Assembly (NCBI GenBank): GCA_937146645.1
Contig: CAKZRQ010000037.1
Location: 124,001-188,000 of the forward strand
Source: an uncultured Cyclobacteriaceae bacterium
GTDB lineage: Bacteria; Bacteroidota; Bacteroidia; Cytophagales; Cyclobacteriaceae
Reading direction: 5' to 3'
DNA: 64,000 nt
A model generated the notes under the pieces. That model was not told where the DNA came from. It saw only the letters and a program-made list of their open reading frames with translations, and made no database searches. Shown one piece after another: positions 32,678 through 41,565 of this stretch (positions are counted from its first letter, which is position 1; the number at the start of each line of letters is the position of its first letter). The translations under genes were made by a program, and so were the position numbers.

Positions 32678-33952
32678 ATGAAATTACTATTCATGGCATT
32701 AGGGTCAAGAGGTGATGTGGAGCCATTTTTAGCGCAAGCTGCCCTCTTCGATGATTCATATGAGATCATGTGCATTTTCCCGGAACAGTTTCGAGAAGAG
32801 GTTGAGGGACTGGGATATGCATTTGAAGGTTTTCCTGCTGAATTTTTAGAATTGCTTTCTTCCCAAACCGGAAAGCAAGTGATGGGTGGACAAGGTGGGT
32901 TCATTGAAAAGGCTAAAGGATACATTAAGCTGATGCGATCCTCAATGAAACTGCAGAGGACCATCGTTGAAATTCAAAAAAACACCATCGATTCCTTCCA
33001 ACCAGATCGGGTTATGTATCATGCCAAATGCCTCTATGGCATGTTTGGAGGCTTGGTTAAGCCGGAAAAATATATCGCGGTTCATGCCATGCCATGTCTG
33101 ACGCATCCTTCTTCCAAATATCCGCATATAGGATTCGGGAAGTGGAATTTGACTTCTTCATTTTGGATCAAAGCCAGTTACAGCTTTGTCAACGGAGTAA
33201 GAAGAAGAATGATCAAGCGATTCTTGGGACAATACTACTCGGATTATCCAGAAGTCGATTTCTCTCCCAGCAATTTCAAGCGACTGGAAGAGCAGGTGCA
33301 AACCACTATTTATGCCATCTCCCCTTCCCTATTTCCCAAACCAGAAGAATGGCCGGATACCGCAAAAATCCCGGGCTACCTACACAGGGATCAAACGACA
33401 GAATACACTCCGATGGAAGGATTAGAGACATGGCTGGAAAAGAATCCGAAGGCAATACTCCTCACATTCGGTTCTATGAACAATACACGACCAAAAGAGA
33501 TCTCCGAGATTTTTGTTCGCTTGCTCTCCGAATTGAAAATTCCAGCCATCATCAATACGTCATGGGGTGGCCTCGAAGAGGTGGAGAATGCCCCTGATTC
33601 CATCTTTTTTGTGAATCACATTCCATACGACTATCTCATGCCAAAGCTTTATGGGGTAATCCACCACGGCGGTTCAGGTACCACTCATCTTACAAGCTAC
33701 TATTCTTGCGTCCAGCTGATTATTCCTCATATCATTGATCAGTACTTCTGGAATAGATTGGTTTCTGATCGGGCCCTCGGGCCAAAGGGAATCTCTGTAC
33801 ACCATTTGAATGAGAAAAAGCTAAAACCTCTTTTGATTGACTTCTGGAATAATGAAACTTACGCTGCAAATGCCTCGGATTTGGCTTCAAAAATGCAAAA
33901 TGAGTCAAGTCCTGACGAAGTCAAAGAAATCATTCTGAACCCAAAATTATGA
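32678..33952 (+). CDS. GT1-family glycosyltransferase (UGT/MGT-like)
   Basis: A 424-residue two-domain GT-B enzyme. The N-terminal part has the FMALGSRGDVEPFLA start with GSRGD, typical of sterol and macrolide glycosyltransferases; the C-terminal donor domain has LLTFGSMNNTRP and the nucleotide-sugar motif HHGGSGTTHL near residue 329. It likely attaches a sugar to a lipid or natural product; sterols are unlikely in a bacterium but glycolipids or carotenoids are possible. The stop overlaps the start of the GH32 gene by 4 bp, so the two are translationally coupled. It is divergent from rfbA. Confidence 0.88.
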   Translation: MKLLFMALGSRGDVEPFLAQAALFDDSYEIMCIFPEQFREEVEGLGYAFEGFPAEFLELLSSQTGKQVMGGQGGFIEKAKGYIKLMRSSMKLQRTIVEIQKNTIDSFQPDRVMYHAKCLYGMFGGLVKPEKYIAVHAMPCLTHPSSKYPHIGFGKWNLTSSFWIKASYSFVNGVRRRMIKRFLGQYYSDYPEVDFSPSNFKRLEEQVQTTIYAISPSLFPKPEEWPDTAKIPGYLHRDQTTEYTPMEGLETWLEKNPKAILLTFGSMNNTRPKEISEIFVRLLSELKIPAIINTSWGGLEEVENAPDSIFFVNHIPYDYLMPKLYGVIHHGGSGTTHLTSYYSCVQLIIPHIIDQYFWNRLVSDRALGPKGISVHHLNEKKLKPLLIDFWNNETYAANASDLASKMQNESSPDEVKEIILNPKL

Positions 33953-35448
33953 TTAGAAAGGCCTATATCTTCATTTTTTCGAGCTGCATTCTTTTGGCTT
34001 GCTGCCAAAGCGACCCAATAGTTTTTGAATCACCAACGGGTGAAAAATATCGATCCGAGTATCATTTTACTCCAGAAAAGGCCTGGATGAATGATCCAAA
34101 CGGGATGGTCTATATCGATGGAGACTATCATCTGTTCTACCAGTACTATCCAGATTCTACGGTCTGGGGGCCAATGCATTGGGGTCATACGACTAGCAAG
34201 GATATGCTGACTTGGGAGCACAAACCCATAGCTCTTTACCCAGATAGTCTAGGCTATATTTTCTCTGGAAGTGCTGTTTTCGATTCCAATAATTCTTCTG
34301 GACTTGGAACCGAATCTAATCCTCCTTATGTAGCGATTTACACCTATCATGATCCTGTAGGTGCCAAATCTAATTCTACGACATTCCAGACTCAGGGAAT
34401 CGCTTATTCTTTGGATAAGGGAGAGAGCTGGACTCCGTTTGAAAACAATCCAGTTTTGGAAAATCCAGGGATACGGGATTTCAGAGATCCAAAAGTAATG
34501 AAGATGTCAAGAGAGGATGGCTCAGATTACTGGGTCATGACCTTGGCAGTAAAGGACGAAATTCACTTTTACGGATCACCGAATCTGATCGATTGGGAAA
34601 AGCTGAGTGATTTTGGAAAGAATATCGGGGCTCATGGAGGTGTGTGGGAGTGCCCTGACCTACTCCAGCTCACTGCTCCAAATGGCGATGAAAAGTGGGT
34701 TTTATTAGTGAGTCTGAATCCCGGCGGACCTCAAATGGGATCAGCTACCCAATATTTCATTGGTGAATTTATTGATGGGGAATTCGTTCCGGATGATGAA
34801 ATGATCCGGTGGGTGGATTATGGCCCAGATAATTATGCAGGAGTCACATGGAGCAATATTCCAGATTCAGATGGCAGAACTCTATTTATCGGCTGGATGA
34901 GTAATTGGCTTTATGCTCAACTCGTACCAACTGAAACTTGGAGATCAGCCATGACTATCCCAAGAGAACTAACGCTATTCGATGTGGATGGCACTCTACT
35001 ACTTAAATCAAGGCCTGTAGAGGAGTTAAAGAGCATAAGGAAGAAGTCCTTTACAATTTCAGACATCTCCGAACTTCCGGGTCAAGCATTTGAATTTAAT
35101 GCCGAAGTAGAATCGGATAGTTTTTTATTCAAGATCTATAATGAAGCAGGAGAAGAGATTGTCTTCTCAAAAGAAAATGGCTTGGTCACCGTAGATCGAA
35201 GCAATGCTGGCAGGAAAGACTTCCATCCTGATTTTGCTGCTTCTCATTCAGCTCCCATGTCTTGGGAAGCCAATCATGTGAGAGTATTCGTAGATGCGAA
35301 CTCGGTAGAACTATTCATAAATGATGGAGAGTTGGTGATGACATCTTTGGTTTTTCCGGAGAACCCATATACCAATATTAGTGTAGAGAATGGTCTGGAC
35401 GATCTGAGCATACAGTCCATGAAATCTGTAATGAATCATTCTAAATAG
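33949..35448 (+). CDS. GH32 fructanase lipoprotein (levanase/inulinase-type)
   Basis: A 499-residue lipoprotein with signal sequence and lipobox (FSSCILLACC, Cys near 18-19). Family GH32 catalytic residues are visible: WMNDPNG with the nucleophile Asp49, FRDPK with the transition-state Asp180, and WECPDL with the acid/base Glu234. The N-terminal five-bladed propeller is followed by a C-terminal beta-sandwich (from about residue 360). It would hydrolyse levan, inulin or sucrose-type fructosides at the cell surface; linkage specificity is open. It is translationally coupled (ATGA) to the GT1 gene, an unusual pairing, and no SusCD pair or fructokinase is near. Confidence 0.94.
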   Translation: MIRKAYIFIFSSCILLACCQSDPIVFESPTGEKYRSEYHFTPEKAWMNDPNGMVYIDGDYHLFYQYYPDSTVWGPMHWGHTTSKDMLTWEHKPIALYPDSLGYIFSGSAVFDSNNSSGLGTESNPPYVAIYTYHDPVGAKSNSTTFQTQGIAYSLDKGESWTPFENNPVLENPGIRDFRDPKVMKMSREDGSDYWVMTLAVKDEIHFYGSPNLIDWEKLSDFGKNIGAHGGVWECPDLLQLTAPNGDEKWVLLVSLNPGGPQMGSATQYFIGEFIDGEFVPDDEMIRWVDYGPDNYAGVTWSNIPDSDGRTLFIGWMSNWLYAQLVPTETWRSAMTIPRELTLFDVDGTLLLKSRPVEELKSIRKKSFTISDISELPGQAFEFNAEVESDSFLFKIYNEAGEEIVFSKENGLVTVDRSNAGRKDFHPDFAASHSAPMSWEANHVRVFVDANSVELFINDGELVMTSLVFPENPYTNISVENGLDDLSIQSMKSVMNHSK

Positions 35449-35545
35449 CATAAGAACTGCTCTTTTTTGTCAATTACTGCAGGCAAGCTCAAACTATTGA
35501 TAGGCTTTTTTACTTATCTTCTCATACCATTAAACATTCTTAATC

Positions 35546-35980
35546 ATGAGCACCCCAACGACCAAAAAAGAATATTCAAACGGAGAAGTAACCATTACCT
35601 GGGAAGCACATAAGTGCATTCATGCCGCCAACTGTGTTAAAGGACTTCCTTCTGTTTTTGATGTAAATAAAAGACCATGGATTAATGCCGAGGGAGCAAG
35701 CACCGATGAAATCGTAAATCAGGTGAAAGCTTGTCCAAGTGGAGCTTTAGGATACTACATGAATGAAAGTTCAGAGAAATCAGAGCCAGAAATCATTGAG
35801 GAACAGGTTGTTGAAGTGGCTAAGGATGGTCCTCTAATGGTTTATGGCAACGTGACGGTAAAAATGCCTGACGGTTCTGAGATGAAAAAATCAAAAGTTT
35901 CTGCATTTTGTAGATGCGGAGCCAGTCAAAACAAGCCCTTTTGCGACGGGAGCCACAAAAAAATCGATTTTAAGGGCTAA
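35546..35980 (+). CDS. CDGSH iron-sulfur protein with N-terminal YjdI-like domain
   Basis: A 144-residue two-domain protein. The N-terminal domain (ITWEAHKCIHAANCVKGLP ... VKACPSGAL) has four Cys arranged as in the (4Fe-4S) mono-cluster YjdI family. The C-terminal domain has the CDGSH motif FCRCGASQNKPFCDGSHKK, which binds a 2Fe-2S cluster with three Cys and one His. Fusions of these domains are common in Bacteroidota; they act in redox or iron-sulfur handling. It stands 97 bp after the GH32 gene and 11 bp before the KefF-like gene, so may be co-transcribed with the latter. Confidence 0.93.
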   Translation: MSTPTTKKEYSNGEVTITWEAHKCIHAANCVKGLPSVFDVNKRPWINAEGASTDEIVNQVKACPSGALGYYMNESSEKSEPEIIEEQVVEVAKDGPLMVYGNVTVKMPDGSEMKKSKVSAFCRCGASQNKPFCDGSHKKIDFKG

Positions 35981-35991
35981 TCGAATTCTTT

Positions 35992-36555
35992 ATGAGAAAA
36001 GTTCTTGTGCTTTTTGCACACCCTAAATTTGAGCATTCAGAGGCAAATCAGGCCCTGATCCAATCCATATCAGATTTAGAAAATGTAGAAATCAGAGACT
36101 TATATGAGCTCTACCCAGAGTTTAATATTTCTGTTCAACAAGAACAGGGGCGACTTTTTGAACATGAAGTGATCATCTGGCAGCATCCTTTTTATTGGTA
36201 CTCCTGTCCACCCCTTTTGAAGCAATGGATTGATCTGGTCCTTGAATTTGGCTGGGCCTATGGTCCCGGTGGAATTTATCTAAAGGATAAATACATCATG
36301 AATGCCATTACCATGGGTGGTTCGGAAGAGGCATACTCTCATGAGGGAAGTAACAAATACACGGTAGAGGAATTTTTGAGGCCTTTTGAGCAAACTGCGC
36401 GGCTTTGTAAAATGAGATATCTACCTCCTTTCAGAATCCCCGGAACACATCGTATCAATACTGAGGAAATGAAAGATAAGGTCACTGAATACAGGAATCT
36501 TGTAATCAGTTTAAGAGATCTAGATGACTTATCTACTCTAAACCCATTAAGCTAA
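35992..36555 (+). CDS. KefF-like NAD(P)H-dependent flavin oxidoreductase
   Basis: A 187-residue flavodoxin-fold quinone reductase. It starts KVLVLFAHPKFEHSEANQAL, and has VIIWQHPFYWYSCPPLLKQWIDLVLEFGWAYGPGG, the motif of the KefF/NQO family that binds FMN or FAD. In E. coli KefF is the ancillary subunit needed for full KefC activity and also reduces electrophilic quinones. Here it is 1 bp upstream of a KefC-type antiporter gene, which strongly supports that partnership. Confidence 0.93.
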   Translation: MRKVLVLFAHPKFEHSEANQALIQSISDLENVEIRDLYELYPEFNISVQQEQGRLFEHEVIIWQHPFYWYSCPPLLKQWIDLVLEFGWAYGPGGIYLKDKYIMNAITMGGSEEAYSHEGSNKYTVEEFLRPFEQTARLCKMRYLPPFRIPGTHRINTEEMKDKVTEYRNLVISLRDLDDLSTLNPLS

Positions 36556-36556
36556 T

Positions 36557-38434
36557 ATGGAAGGATTTTTTGCTCAAGCCATCATCTACATTCTAGCAGC
36601 TATAGTCTGTGTTCCTATCGCAAAAAGATTGGGAATGGGCTCAGTATTGGGTTATCTCATCGCTGGAATTGTCATCGGACCTTACTTACTTGGTTTCCTC
36701 TCTGAGGGAGAAGACATCATGCACAAGGCAGAATTTGGAGTGGTCATGATGCTCTTCCTGATCGGACTTGAACTAGAGCCAAAGAATCTCTGGAAAATGC
36801 GGGACCTCATCCTTAGGGTGGGACTTTCGCAAGTACTGATTACGGCTGGATTAGTATTCGGAATTGGTCTGGGCTTAGGCTTTTCCTGGAGAATTTCCCT
36901 AGCTATTGGCTTGTCTATGGCATTGTCTTCCACGGCCATTGTCCTTCAGTCCCTGAAGGAGAAGAATGAAATGGGTAGCCCGACGGGCAAACTTTCCTTC
37001 GGCGTTTTACTAATGCAGGATATCGCCGTGATTCCAATTCTCGCGATTTTACCTCTTCTCGTAGTAGCAGGAGCCGAAACAACCGGAGGGGCTGGCGATA
37101 GTGCAGGACTTATTGATAATTTCCCTGGTTGGGCGCAGACGCTTTTCATTTTTGGTGCGATTGGTCTGGTGGTTATCTTGGGAAGGTATGCTTTCGGACC
37201 TCTTCTCGGGCTTGTTTCGAAAACTAAGTTACGAGAGCTCTTTACAGCCTCTGCCCTTCTGATAGTAGTTGGGATTGCCTTCTTGATGCAGGTAGTGGGA
37301 CTGAGCCCAGCGCTTGGAACATTCCTGGCTGGAGTTATTCTTGCGAATAGTCCTTATCGTCATGCTCTTGAAACAGATCTTGACCCCTTCAAAGGATTGC
37401 TTCTTGGCCTCTTTTTCATGGCTGTTGGTGCGACCATAAACTTTAGCCTTATTGCAGAAAATACCAGTGTAATAGTTTCCGCGACTGTCGGAATCATTCT
37501 TCTAAAAGCGATCATCCTTTTCGTGATTGGAAAATTCAAAAGGCTTACGCTCCCGGAAAATTTATCCTTTTCAATTGGGCTTTCCCAAGTGGGTGAATTC
37601 TCATTTGTGACGTATGCCTTTGCTTCACAATTAGGCATTTTCGATGGGGAAATCTCTGATTTTCTGATGGCGATTACCGCCTTGAGTATGACCATTACTC
37701 CGATTATTCTGGTCCTATTGGACAAACTTATTCTTCCTAAAATGACCAAAGTTGAATCCAATGACAGGGAAATGGATGATATAGAAAGCAAGGGAAAGGT
37801 AATTCTTCTTGGGTTCTCACATTTTGGGTCTACCCTAGGAAGATTCCTCAGGGCGAATGGAATTGAAGCTACGGTCTTGGATTACAATCCCGATCAAGTC
37901 GATTTTCTTAGAAAGATGGGATTCAAGGTATATTTTGGGGATGGCACCCGGCTGGATTTACTCCATGCCGCGGGCGCGGAAGAAGCCGACATTCTTATTT
38001 CTGCGATAAATAATGCCGAAACAAATGCCAAGCTAGTTCACCTCTGCAAAGAGAATTTCCCAAATCTGGAAGTTATGGTACGAGCGAAAAACCGCTACGA
38101 TGCGTATGAATTACTTGAGATGGGTGTCACAAATATCTATCGGGAGCATCTTGACACATCAATTCGCATGGGAGAAGATGTGATGAAGAAACTAGGTTTC
38201 AGAAGTCATACCATCCATAGGCTGGCACAGAACTTCAGAGAATACGATGAAGAAGCCTTAAAGATTCTCGTTCAATACCGAAACAACCGTAAAGAATACA
38301 TCTCCAAAGTCAAGAGTCAGATCGAAATGCAGGAGTCAATGCTCTCTGGAGAGATGGCCAAAAAATTCTCATTGAATGATCAAGCATGGGATAGCGAGAC
38401 CATGAAAAAAACGCTTAATCCAGAAAAAGAATAA
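36557..38434 (+). CDS. KefC-like CPA2 potassium/proton antiporter with RCK domain
   Basis: A 625-residue membrane protein: about 12 transmembrane segments (residues 1-390) of the CPA2 exchanger fold, with ALSSTAIVLQSLKE and GLSPALGTFLAGVILANSPYRHALETDLDPFKGLLLGLFFMAVGA motifs, then a cytosolic RCK_N/TrkA-N domain (KVILLGFSHFGSTLGRFL, ATVLDYNPDQVDFLRKMG, VYFGDGTRLDLL) binding a nucleotide or glutathione adduct. The C-terminal about 50 residues are helical. It would expel K+ during electrophile stress, gated by the KefF-like protein encoded immediately before. Substrate (K+ or Na+) is not certain from sequence. Confidence 0.95.
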   Translation: MEGFFAQAIIYILAAIVCVPIAKRLGMGSVLGYLIAGIVIGPYLLGFLSEGEDIMHKAEFGVVMMLFLIGLELEPKNLWKMRDLILRVGLSQVLITAGLVFGIGLGLGFSWRISLAIGLSMALSSTAIVLQSLKEKNEMGSPTGKLSFGVLLMQDIAVIPILAILPLLVVAGAETTGGAGDSAGLIDNFPGWAQTLFIFGAIGLVVILGRYAFGPLLGLVSKTKLRELFTASALLIVVGIAFLMQVVGLSPALGTFLAGVILANSPYRHALETDLDPFKGLLLGLFFMAVGATINFSLIAENTSVIVSATVGIILLKAIILFVIGKFKRLTLPENLSFSIGLSQVGEFSFVTYAFASQLGIFDGEISDFLMAITALSMTITPIILVLLDKLILPKMTKVESNDREMDDIESKGKVILLGFSHFGSTLGRFLRANGIEATVLDYNPDQVDFLRKMGFKVYFGDGTRLDLLHAAGAEEADILISAINNAETNAKLVHLCKENFPNLEVMVRAKNRYDAYELLEMGVTNIYREHLDTSIRMGEDVMKKLGFRSHTIHRLAQNFREYDEEALKILVQYRNNRKEYISKVKSQIEMQESMLSGEMAKKFSLNDQAWDSETMKKTLNPEKE

Positions 38435-38441
38435 TTTTTTG

Positions 38442-38473
38442 TTGATTTATTGAACACTGTTTAATTATATTTG
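38442..38473 (+). promoter_or_regulatory. Promoter of the tetR gene with operator in the spacer
   Basis: TTG at 38442-38444 and a perfect -7 box TATATTTG at 38466-38473 are separated by 21 bp. The palindrome at 38450-38464 fits exactly in that spacer, an ideal arrangement for autorepression. Transcription would start near 38480, shortly before the ATG at 38492. Confidence 0.65.
38450..38464. promoter_or_regulatory. TetR operator 1 (near-perfect copy)
   Basis: TTGAACA-C-TGTTTAA is a 15-bp inverted repeat with one mismatch to the perfect copy at 39128-39142. It lies between the -33 and -7 elements of the tetR promoter. Confidence 0.65.
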
Positions 38474-38491
38474 GTTGTTCAATTAATTATT

Positions 38492-39109
38492 ATGGGAATA
38501 TCAGATAGAAAAGAACGAGAGAAGGAAGAACTCAAGGCAACCATACTCAAGGCTGCTCATGATCTATTTCTTGAGAAAGGTGTTGACAAGACATCTATTC
38601 GGAATATTGCCGATAAAATAGAATACAGTCCTGGTATCATTTATCACTACTTCAAGGATAAATCAGAGATTTTCCATGCTTTGCATCAGCAGGGATTCTC
38701 CATGATGAATGATCGAATGGTACCACTATTTTCAGTGAGTGACCCCATGGAAAGATTGAAGGCGATGGGAAGGAATTATGTTGATTTTGCCTTACAAAAT
38801 CCTGGAATGTACGATCTAATGTTCATTAAAGTCACTCCTATGGATCATATCCAAGATGAGGGTATTGAAAAATGGAAGGAAGGAAGCCAGACTTTTAATG
38901 GCCTAAGAACTACCATCGCTGATTGTATAAAGGCTGGTTATTTCAAGGATCAGGAGGTCGAACCCCTTGCCTACATGGTTTGGTCAACAGTTCATGGCCT
39001 CGCATCACTTAAGATTCGAAATAGATGTGAAGTCGTAAATCCAGATTATCAAAACACCATTGTAGAGCAGGGCCTAGAATGCATGTACGATATGATAGAT
39101 CCGAGCTAA
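38492..39109 (+). CDS. TetR-family regulator of the adjacent efflux operon
   Basis: A 205-residue regulator starting at ATG 38492; a TTG at 38471 would add seven residues and lies in the -7 box. The N-terminal HTH is typical of TetR: ILKAAHDLFLEKGVDKTSIRNIADKIEYSPGIIYHYFKDKSEIF. The remaining about 140 residues form the helical ligand-binding domain. It sits just upstream of the TolC-adaptor-RND operon, and palindromes matching each other lie in its own promoter and before the tolC-like gene, so it almost certainly represses both itself and the pump. The inducer is unknown, presumably an amphipathic toxic compound. Confidence 0.93.
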   Translation: MGISDRKEREKEELKATILKAAHDLFLEKGVDKTSIRNIADKIEYSPGIIYHYFKDKSEIFHALHQQGFSMMNDRMVPLFSVSDPMERLKAMGRNYVDFALQNPGMYDLMFIKVTPMDHIQDEGIEKWKEGSQTFNGLRTTIADCIKAGYFKDQEVEPLAYMVWSTVHGLASLKIRNRCEVVNPDYQNTIVEQGLECMYDMIDPS

Positions 39110-39127
39110 AAAAAATTTAACTATCTA

Positions 39128-39142
39128 TTAAACACTGTTTAA
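39128..39142. promoter_or_regulatory. TetR operator 2 (perfect palindrome before the efflux operon)
   Basis: TTAAACA-C-TGTTTAA is a perfect 15-bp inverted repeat 18 bp before the TolC-like ATG. It shares 14 of 15 bases with operator 1 inside the tetR promoter. Its symmetry and spacing fit binding by the TetR-family protein. Confidence 0.7.
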
Positions 39143-39159
39143 TTAAATAACAATGTAAA

Positions 39160-40512
39160 ATGAAAAGAAGCTATTTGATTCTAACACTACTGAGCTTCAC
39201 ACTTCTCAACCCTTTAAAAGCTCAAGGAATACTTGATGAGTATATCGCTGAAGGGCTGGAAAGGAACCTGGTTTTAAAAGAAAGGAATATTAGCATAGAG
39301 CAAAGCCTTTTGGCCTTGGAAGATGCTAAGTCCTATTTTCTTCCGGCTGTAGATTTTGGTGCCACATATAATCTGGCCAATGGTGGACGAACCATCAATT
39401 TTCCATTAGGAGATCTTTTGAATGGAGTTTACAGTACTTTGAATGAGTTGACGCAAAGCAACCAATTCCCTCAGCTGGAGAACTTCTCAGAGCAATTCCT
39501 TCCTAATAATTTTTACGATGCTCGATTTCGGGTAAGCATGCCTATCATTAACCCTGACCTCTCTTATCAAAAGGACATTCGGGAAAAGCAGGTTTTGGTG
39601 TCAGAATATGACCTGGACATCTACAAGGCAAATCTCACAGAGGACATCAGAATAGCCTATTATAACTTTTGTACCGCTGAGAATGCGATTGAAGTGATTG
39701 AGAGTTCAAAAGAGCTTGTTCTTCAAAATTTACGAGACAATCAATCCTTACTTGAAAATGGCAAAGGTCTTCCTGCATCGGTACTTAGAGCAGAGAGTGA
39801 AGTTGAAAATATAAATGCCCTGCTAATCGAAGCTGAGAATAGAAAAGAGAATGCGATTTTCTATTTGAATTTTTTACTCAATAGACCCCTAAATACCGAG
39901 GTGATTTTTGAGGATCAAAATCCAGATTGGCCACTAATCAATTCTTTAATGGTGGATGAGAATCTCAGTTTCCGCCCTGAGCTTCAACAAATCCAAACCA
40001 TAGAAAGTATACAAGAAACTGCGCTAGAATCAAGCAAAAAGTATTGGGTTCCTCGGCTGAATACATTTGCAGATTTCGGAAGCCAAGCCTTTGATTTTGA
40101 ATTCAGTACTCAGACTAGCGCATACATTTTCTTTGGCCTGAACCTTGGAATCCCAGTTTTTCAAGGAGGCAGAAACAGAAATCAAATTCAACGATCCGAG
40201 CTTCAACTCCAAAATGTTTCTAATCAAAAAGAACTCCTGACGGACAAGCTCAGTCTGGACCTGAACCTTGCTAAGAACGAATTGAAGACAAAAGAAGCAG
40301 CCTTTAGATCGGCAGAAAAAAAGCTCGAATCTTCTGCCGCCTATCTCAGATTGATTGACCGTGGCTTCAAAGAAGGGGCTAATTCCCTTATCGAATTCAT
40401 AGATGCTAGAAACCAATTCACTCAGGCATCTCTACAAAAAACCATCAATGCCTATGACCTGCTAAAAGCTCAAGCAAGTCTGGAAAGGCAGCTATCCACT
40501 GAAACTTATTGA
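39160..40512 (+). CDS. TolC-family outer membrane efflux protein
   Basis: A 450-residue outer-membrane channel component. Signal peptide about 1-21 ending PLKAQ, then two repeats of the OEP fold with long helices and beta strands; coiled-coil segments such as QKDIREKQVLVSEYDLDIYKANLTEDIRIAYYNF and the repeat-related ELKTKEAAFRSAEKKLESSAAYLRLIDRGFKEG are visible. The C-terminal FIDARNQFTQASLQKTINAYDLLKAQASLERQL segment is typical of the second repeat's helix. It forms the outer-membrane exit duct for the RND pump of this operon. The periplasmic adaptor gene follows almost directly. Confidence 0.93.
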   Translation: MKRSYLILTLLSFTLLNPLKAQGILDEYIAEGLERNLVLKERNISIEQSLLALEDAKSYFLPAVDFGATYNLANGGRTINFPLGDLLNGVYSTLNELTQSNQFPQLENFSEQFLPNNFYDARFRVSMPIINPDLSYQKDIREKQVLVSEYDLDIYKANLTEDIRIAYYNFCTAENAIEVIESSKELVLQNLRDNQSLLENGKGLPASVLRAESEVENINALLIEAENRKENAIFYLNFLLNRPLNTEVIFEDQNPDWPLINSLMVDENLSFRPELQQIQTIESIQETALESSKKYWVPRLNTFADFGSQAFDFEFSTQTSAYIFFGLNLGIPVFQGGRNRNQIQRSELQLQNVSNQKELLTDKLSLDLNLAKNELKTKEAAFRSAEKKLESSAAYLRLIDRGFKEGANSLIEFIDARNQFTQASLQKTINAYDLLKAQASLERQLSTETY

Positions 40513-40514
40513 AC

Positions 40515-41564
40515 ATGAAATCATATAATCGAATCATTTCAGCCCTTTTGGTATCTGGCATACTTCTCTCCTGCTCTGAGAGTACTGAAGAAGTCAAGAT
40601 ACCCACCAAAAACACTGCGATCCCTGTGAAAGTGGTTTCACTTAAAAAAGGTGACTTTTCTTCTTCTATCTCTGCCACTGGTACCTTCAGTACAAAGAAT
40701 GAAACCATCCTCTCCTTCAAGATTGGAGGTATTATCTCTGAGCTTTCTGTGGAAGAAGGCCAGAAAGTCTCAAAGGGTCAAGTTCTTGGATCGCTTGACC
40801 TAACCGAAATCCAAACCAGCTTAAATCAAGCAAGACTAGGGTTAGAAAAAGCCGAAAGAGATTTCGCCAGAGCTAACAGGCTTTATACCGATAGCGTCGC
40901 TACATTGGAGCAGCTCGAAAACGCTACCACAGCTTTAGAAATTGCTAAAGAGCAATATAAAGCCGTAGAATTTAATGTTCAGTTCTCACAAATTCGGGCG
41001 ACGCAAAATGGCTTTGTCCTAAAAAAATTCACCAATACCGGACAGCAAGTAAGTGCTGGAGCTCCGGTACTTCAGATAAACGGAACAGCCTCAGGAAGCT
41101 GGACACTCAAAGCCACCGTAAACGATAAAAACTGGAGTAGAATCAATTTAGGAGATAGTGTAAATATCACCACCGACACCAATACGGAAGTATTCGATGG
41201 AAATGTAATTCGAAAAAGCCAGGCGGCTGATCCGGTTACCGGTGCATTTTGGGTTGAGATTAAGCCCAAAAACTCCTCCGAACTGAATTTGGCTTCAGGC
41301 ATGTTTGCCAGAGCTACCATCTACCCTACCAAAAAAATTAATGGATGGGAAGTGCCCTATGCCTCAATTCTGGATGCGGATGGGAATCGAGGATTTGTCT
41401 TTGTGACAAATGATGATCAAAAAGCTGAGAGGATTTCTGTGGAGCTGGGAGAAATATCCACTAACTCCGTGCAAGTGATCTCAGGGCTTGAAAATCAAAA
41501 GAAATTAATCGTATCAGGTAGTGCTTACCTGACGGATGAATCTCCAATCACAATCCAGAACTAA
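40515..41564 (+). CDS. RND efflux periplasmic adaptor (HlyD/MFP family)
   Basis: A 349-residue membrane fusion lipoprotein starting at ATG 40515, 2 bp after the TolC stop. The signal LLVSGILLSC has a lipobox Cys near 17. Standard MFP parts follow: lipoyl/barrel-sandwich half (FSSSISATGTFSTKNETILSFKIGGIISELSVEEGQKVSKGQVLGSLD), a short helical hairpin (LNQARLGLEKAERDFARANRLYTDSVATLEQLENA), the second lipoyl half (IRATQNGFVLKKFTNTGQQVSAGAPVLQI) and beta-barrel domain. It links the inner-membrane RND pump and the TolC-like channel. The TTG 6 bp upstream is not needed as start. Confidence 0.93.
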   Translation: MKSYNRIISALLVSGILLSCSESTEEVKIPTKNTAIPVKVVSLKKGDFSSSISATGTFSTKNETILSFKIGGIISELSVEEGQKVSKGQVLGSLDLTEIQTSLNQARLGLEKAERDFARANRLYTDSVATLEQLENATTALEIAKEQYKAVEFNVQFSQIRATQNGFVLKKFTNTGQQVSAGAPVLQINGTASGSWTLKATVNDKNWSRINLGDSVNITTDTNTEVFDGNVIRKSQAADPVTGAFWVEIKPKNSSELNLASGMFARATIYPTKKINGWEVPYASILDADGNRGFVFVTNDDQKAERISVELGEISTNSVQVISGLENQKKLIVSGSAYLTDESPITIQN

Positions 41565-41565
41565 G

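Noticed and set aside
33094..33597. 167-codon frame on the plus strand overlapping the GT1 gene in another frame
   Set aside because: The GT1 frame has the GSRGD and HHGGSG motifs on the same stretch; the alternative has no family features.
37360..37791. 143-codon antisense frame inside the KefC-like gene
   Set aside because: Antisense to a strongly conserved antiporter; no recognisable product.
40030..40416. 128-codon antisense frame inside the TolC-like gene
   Set aside because: Antisense to a complete TolC-family gene; no motif.
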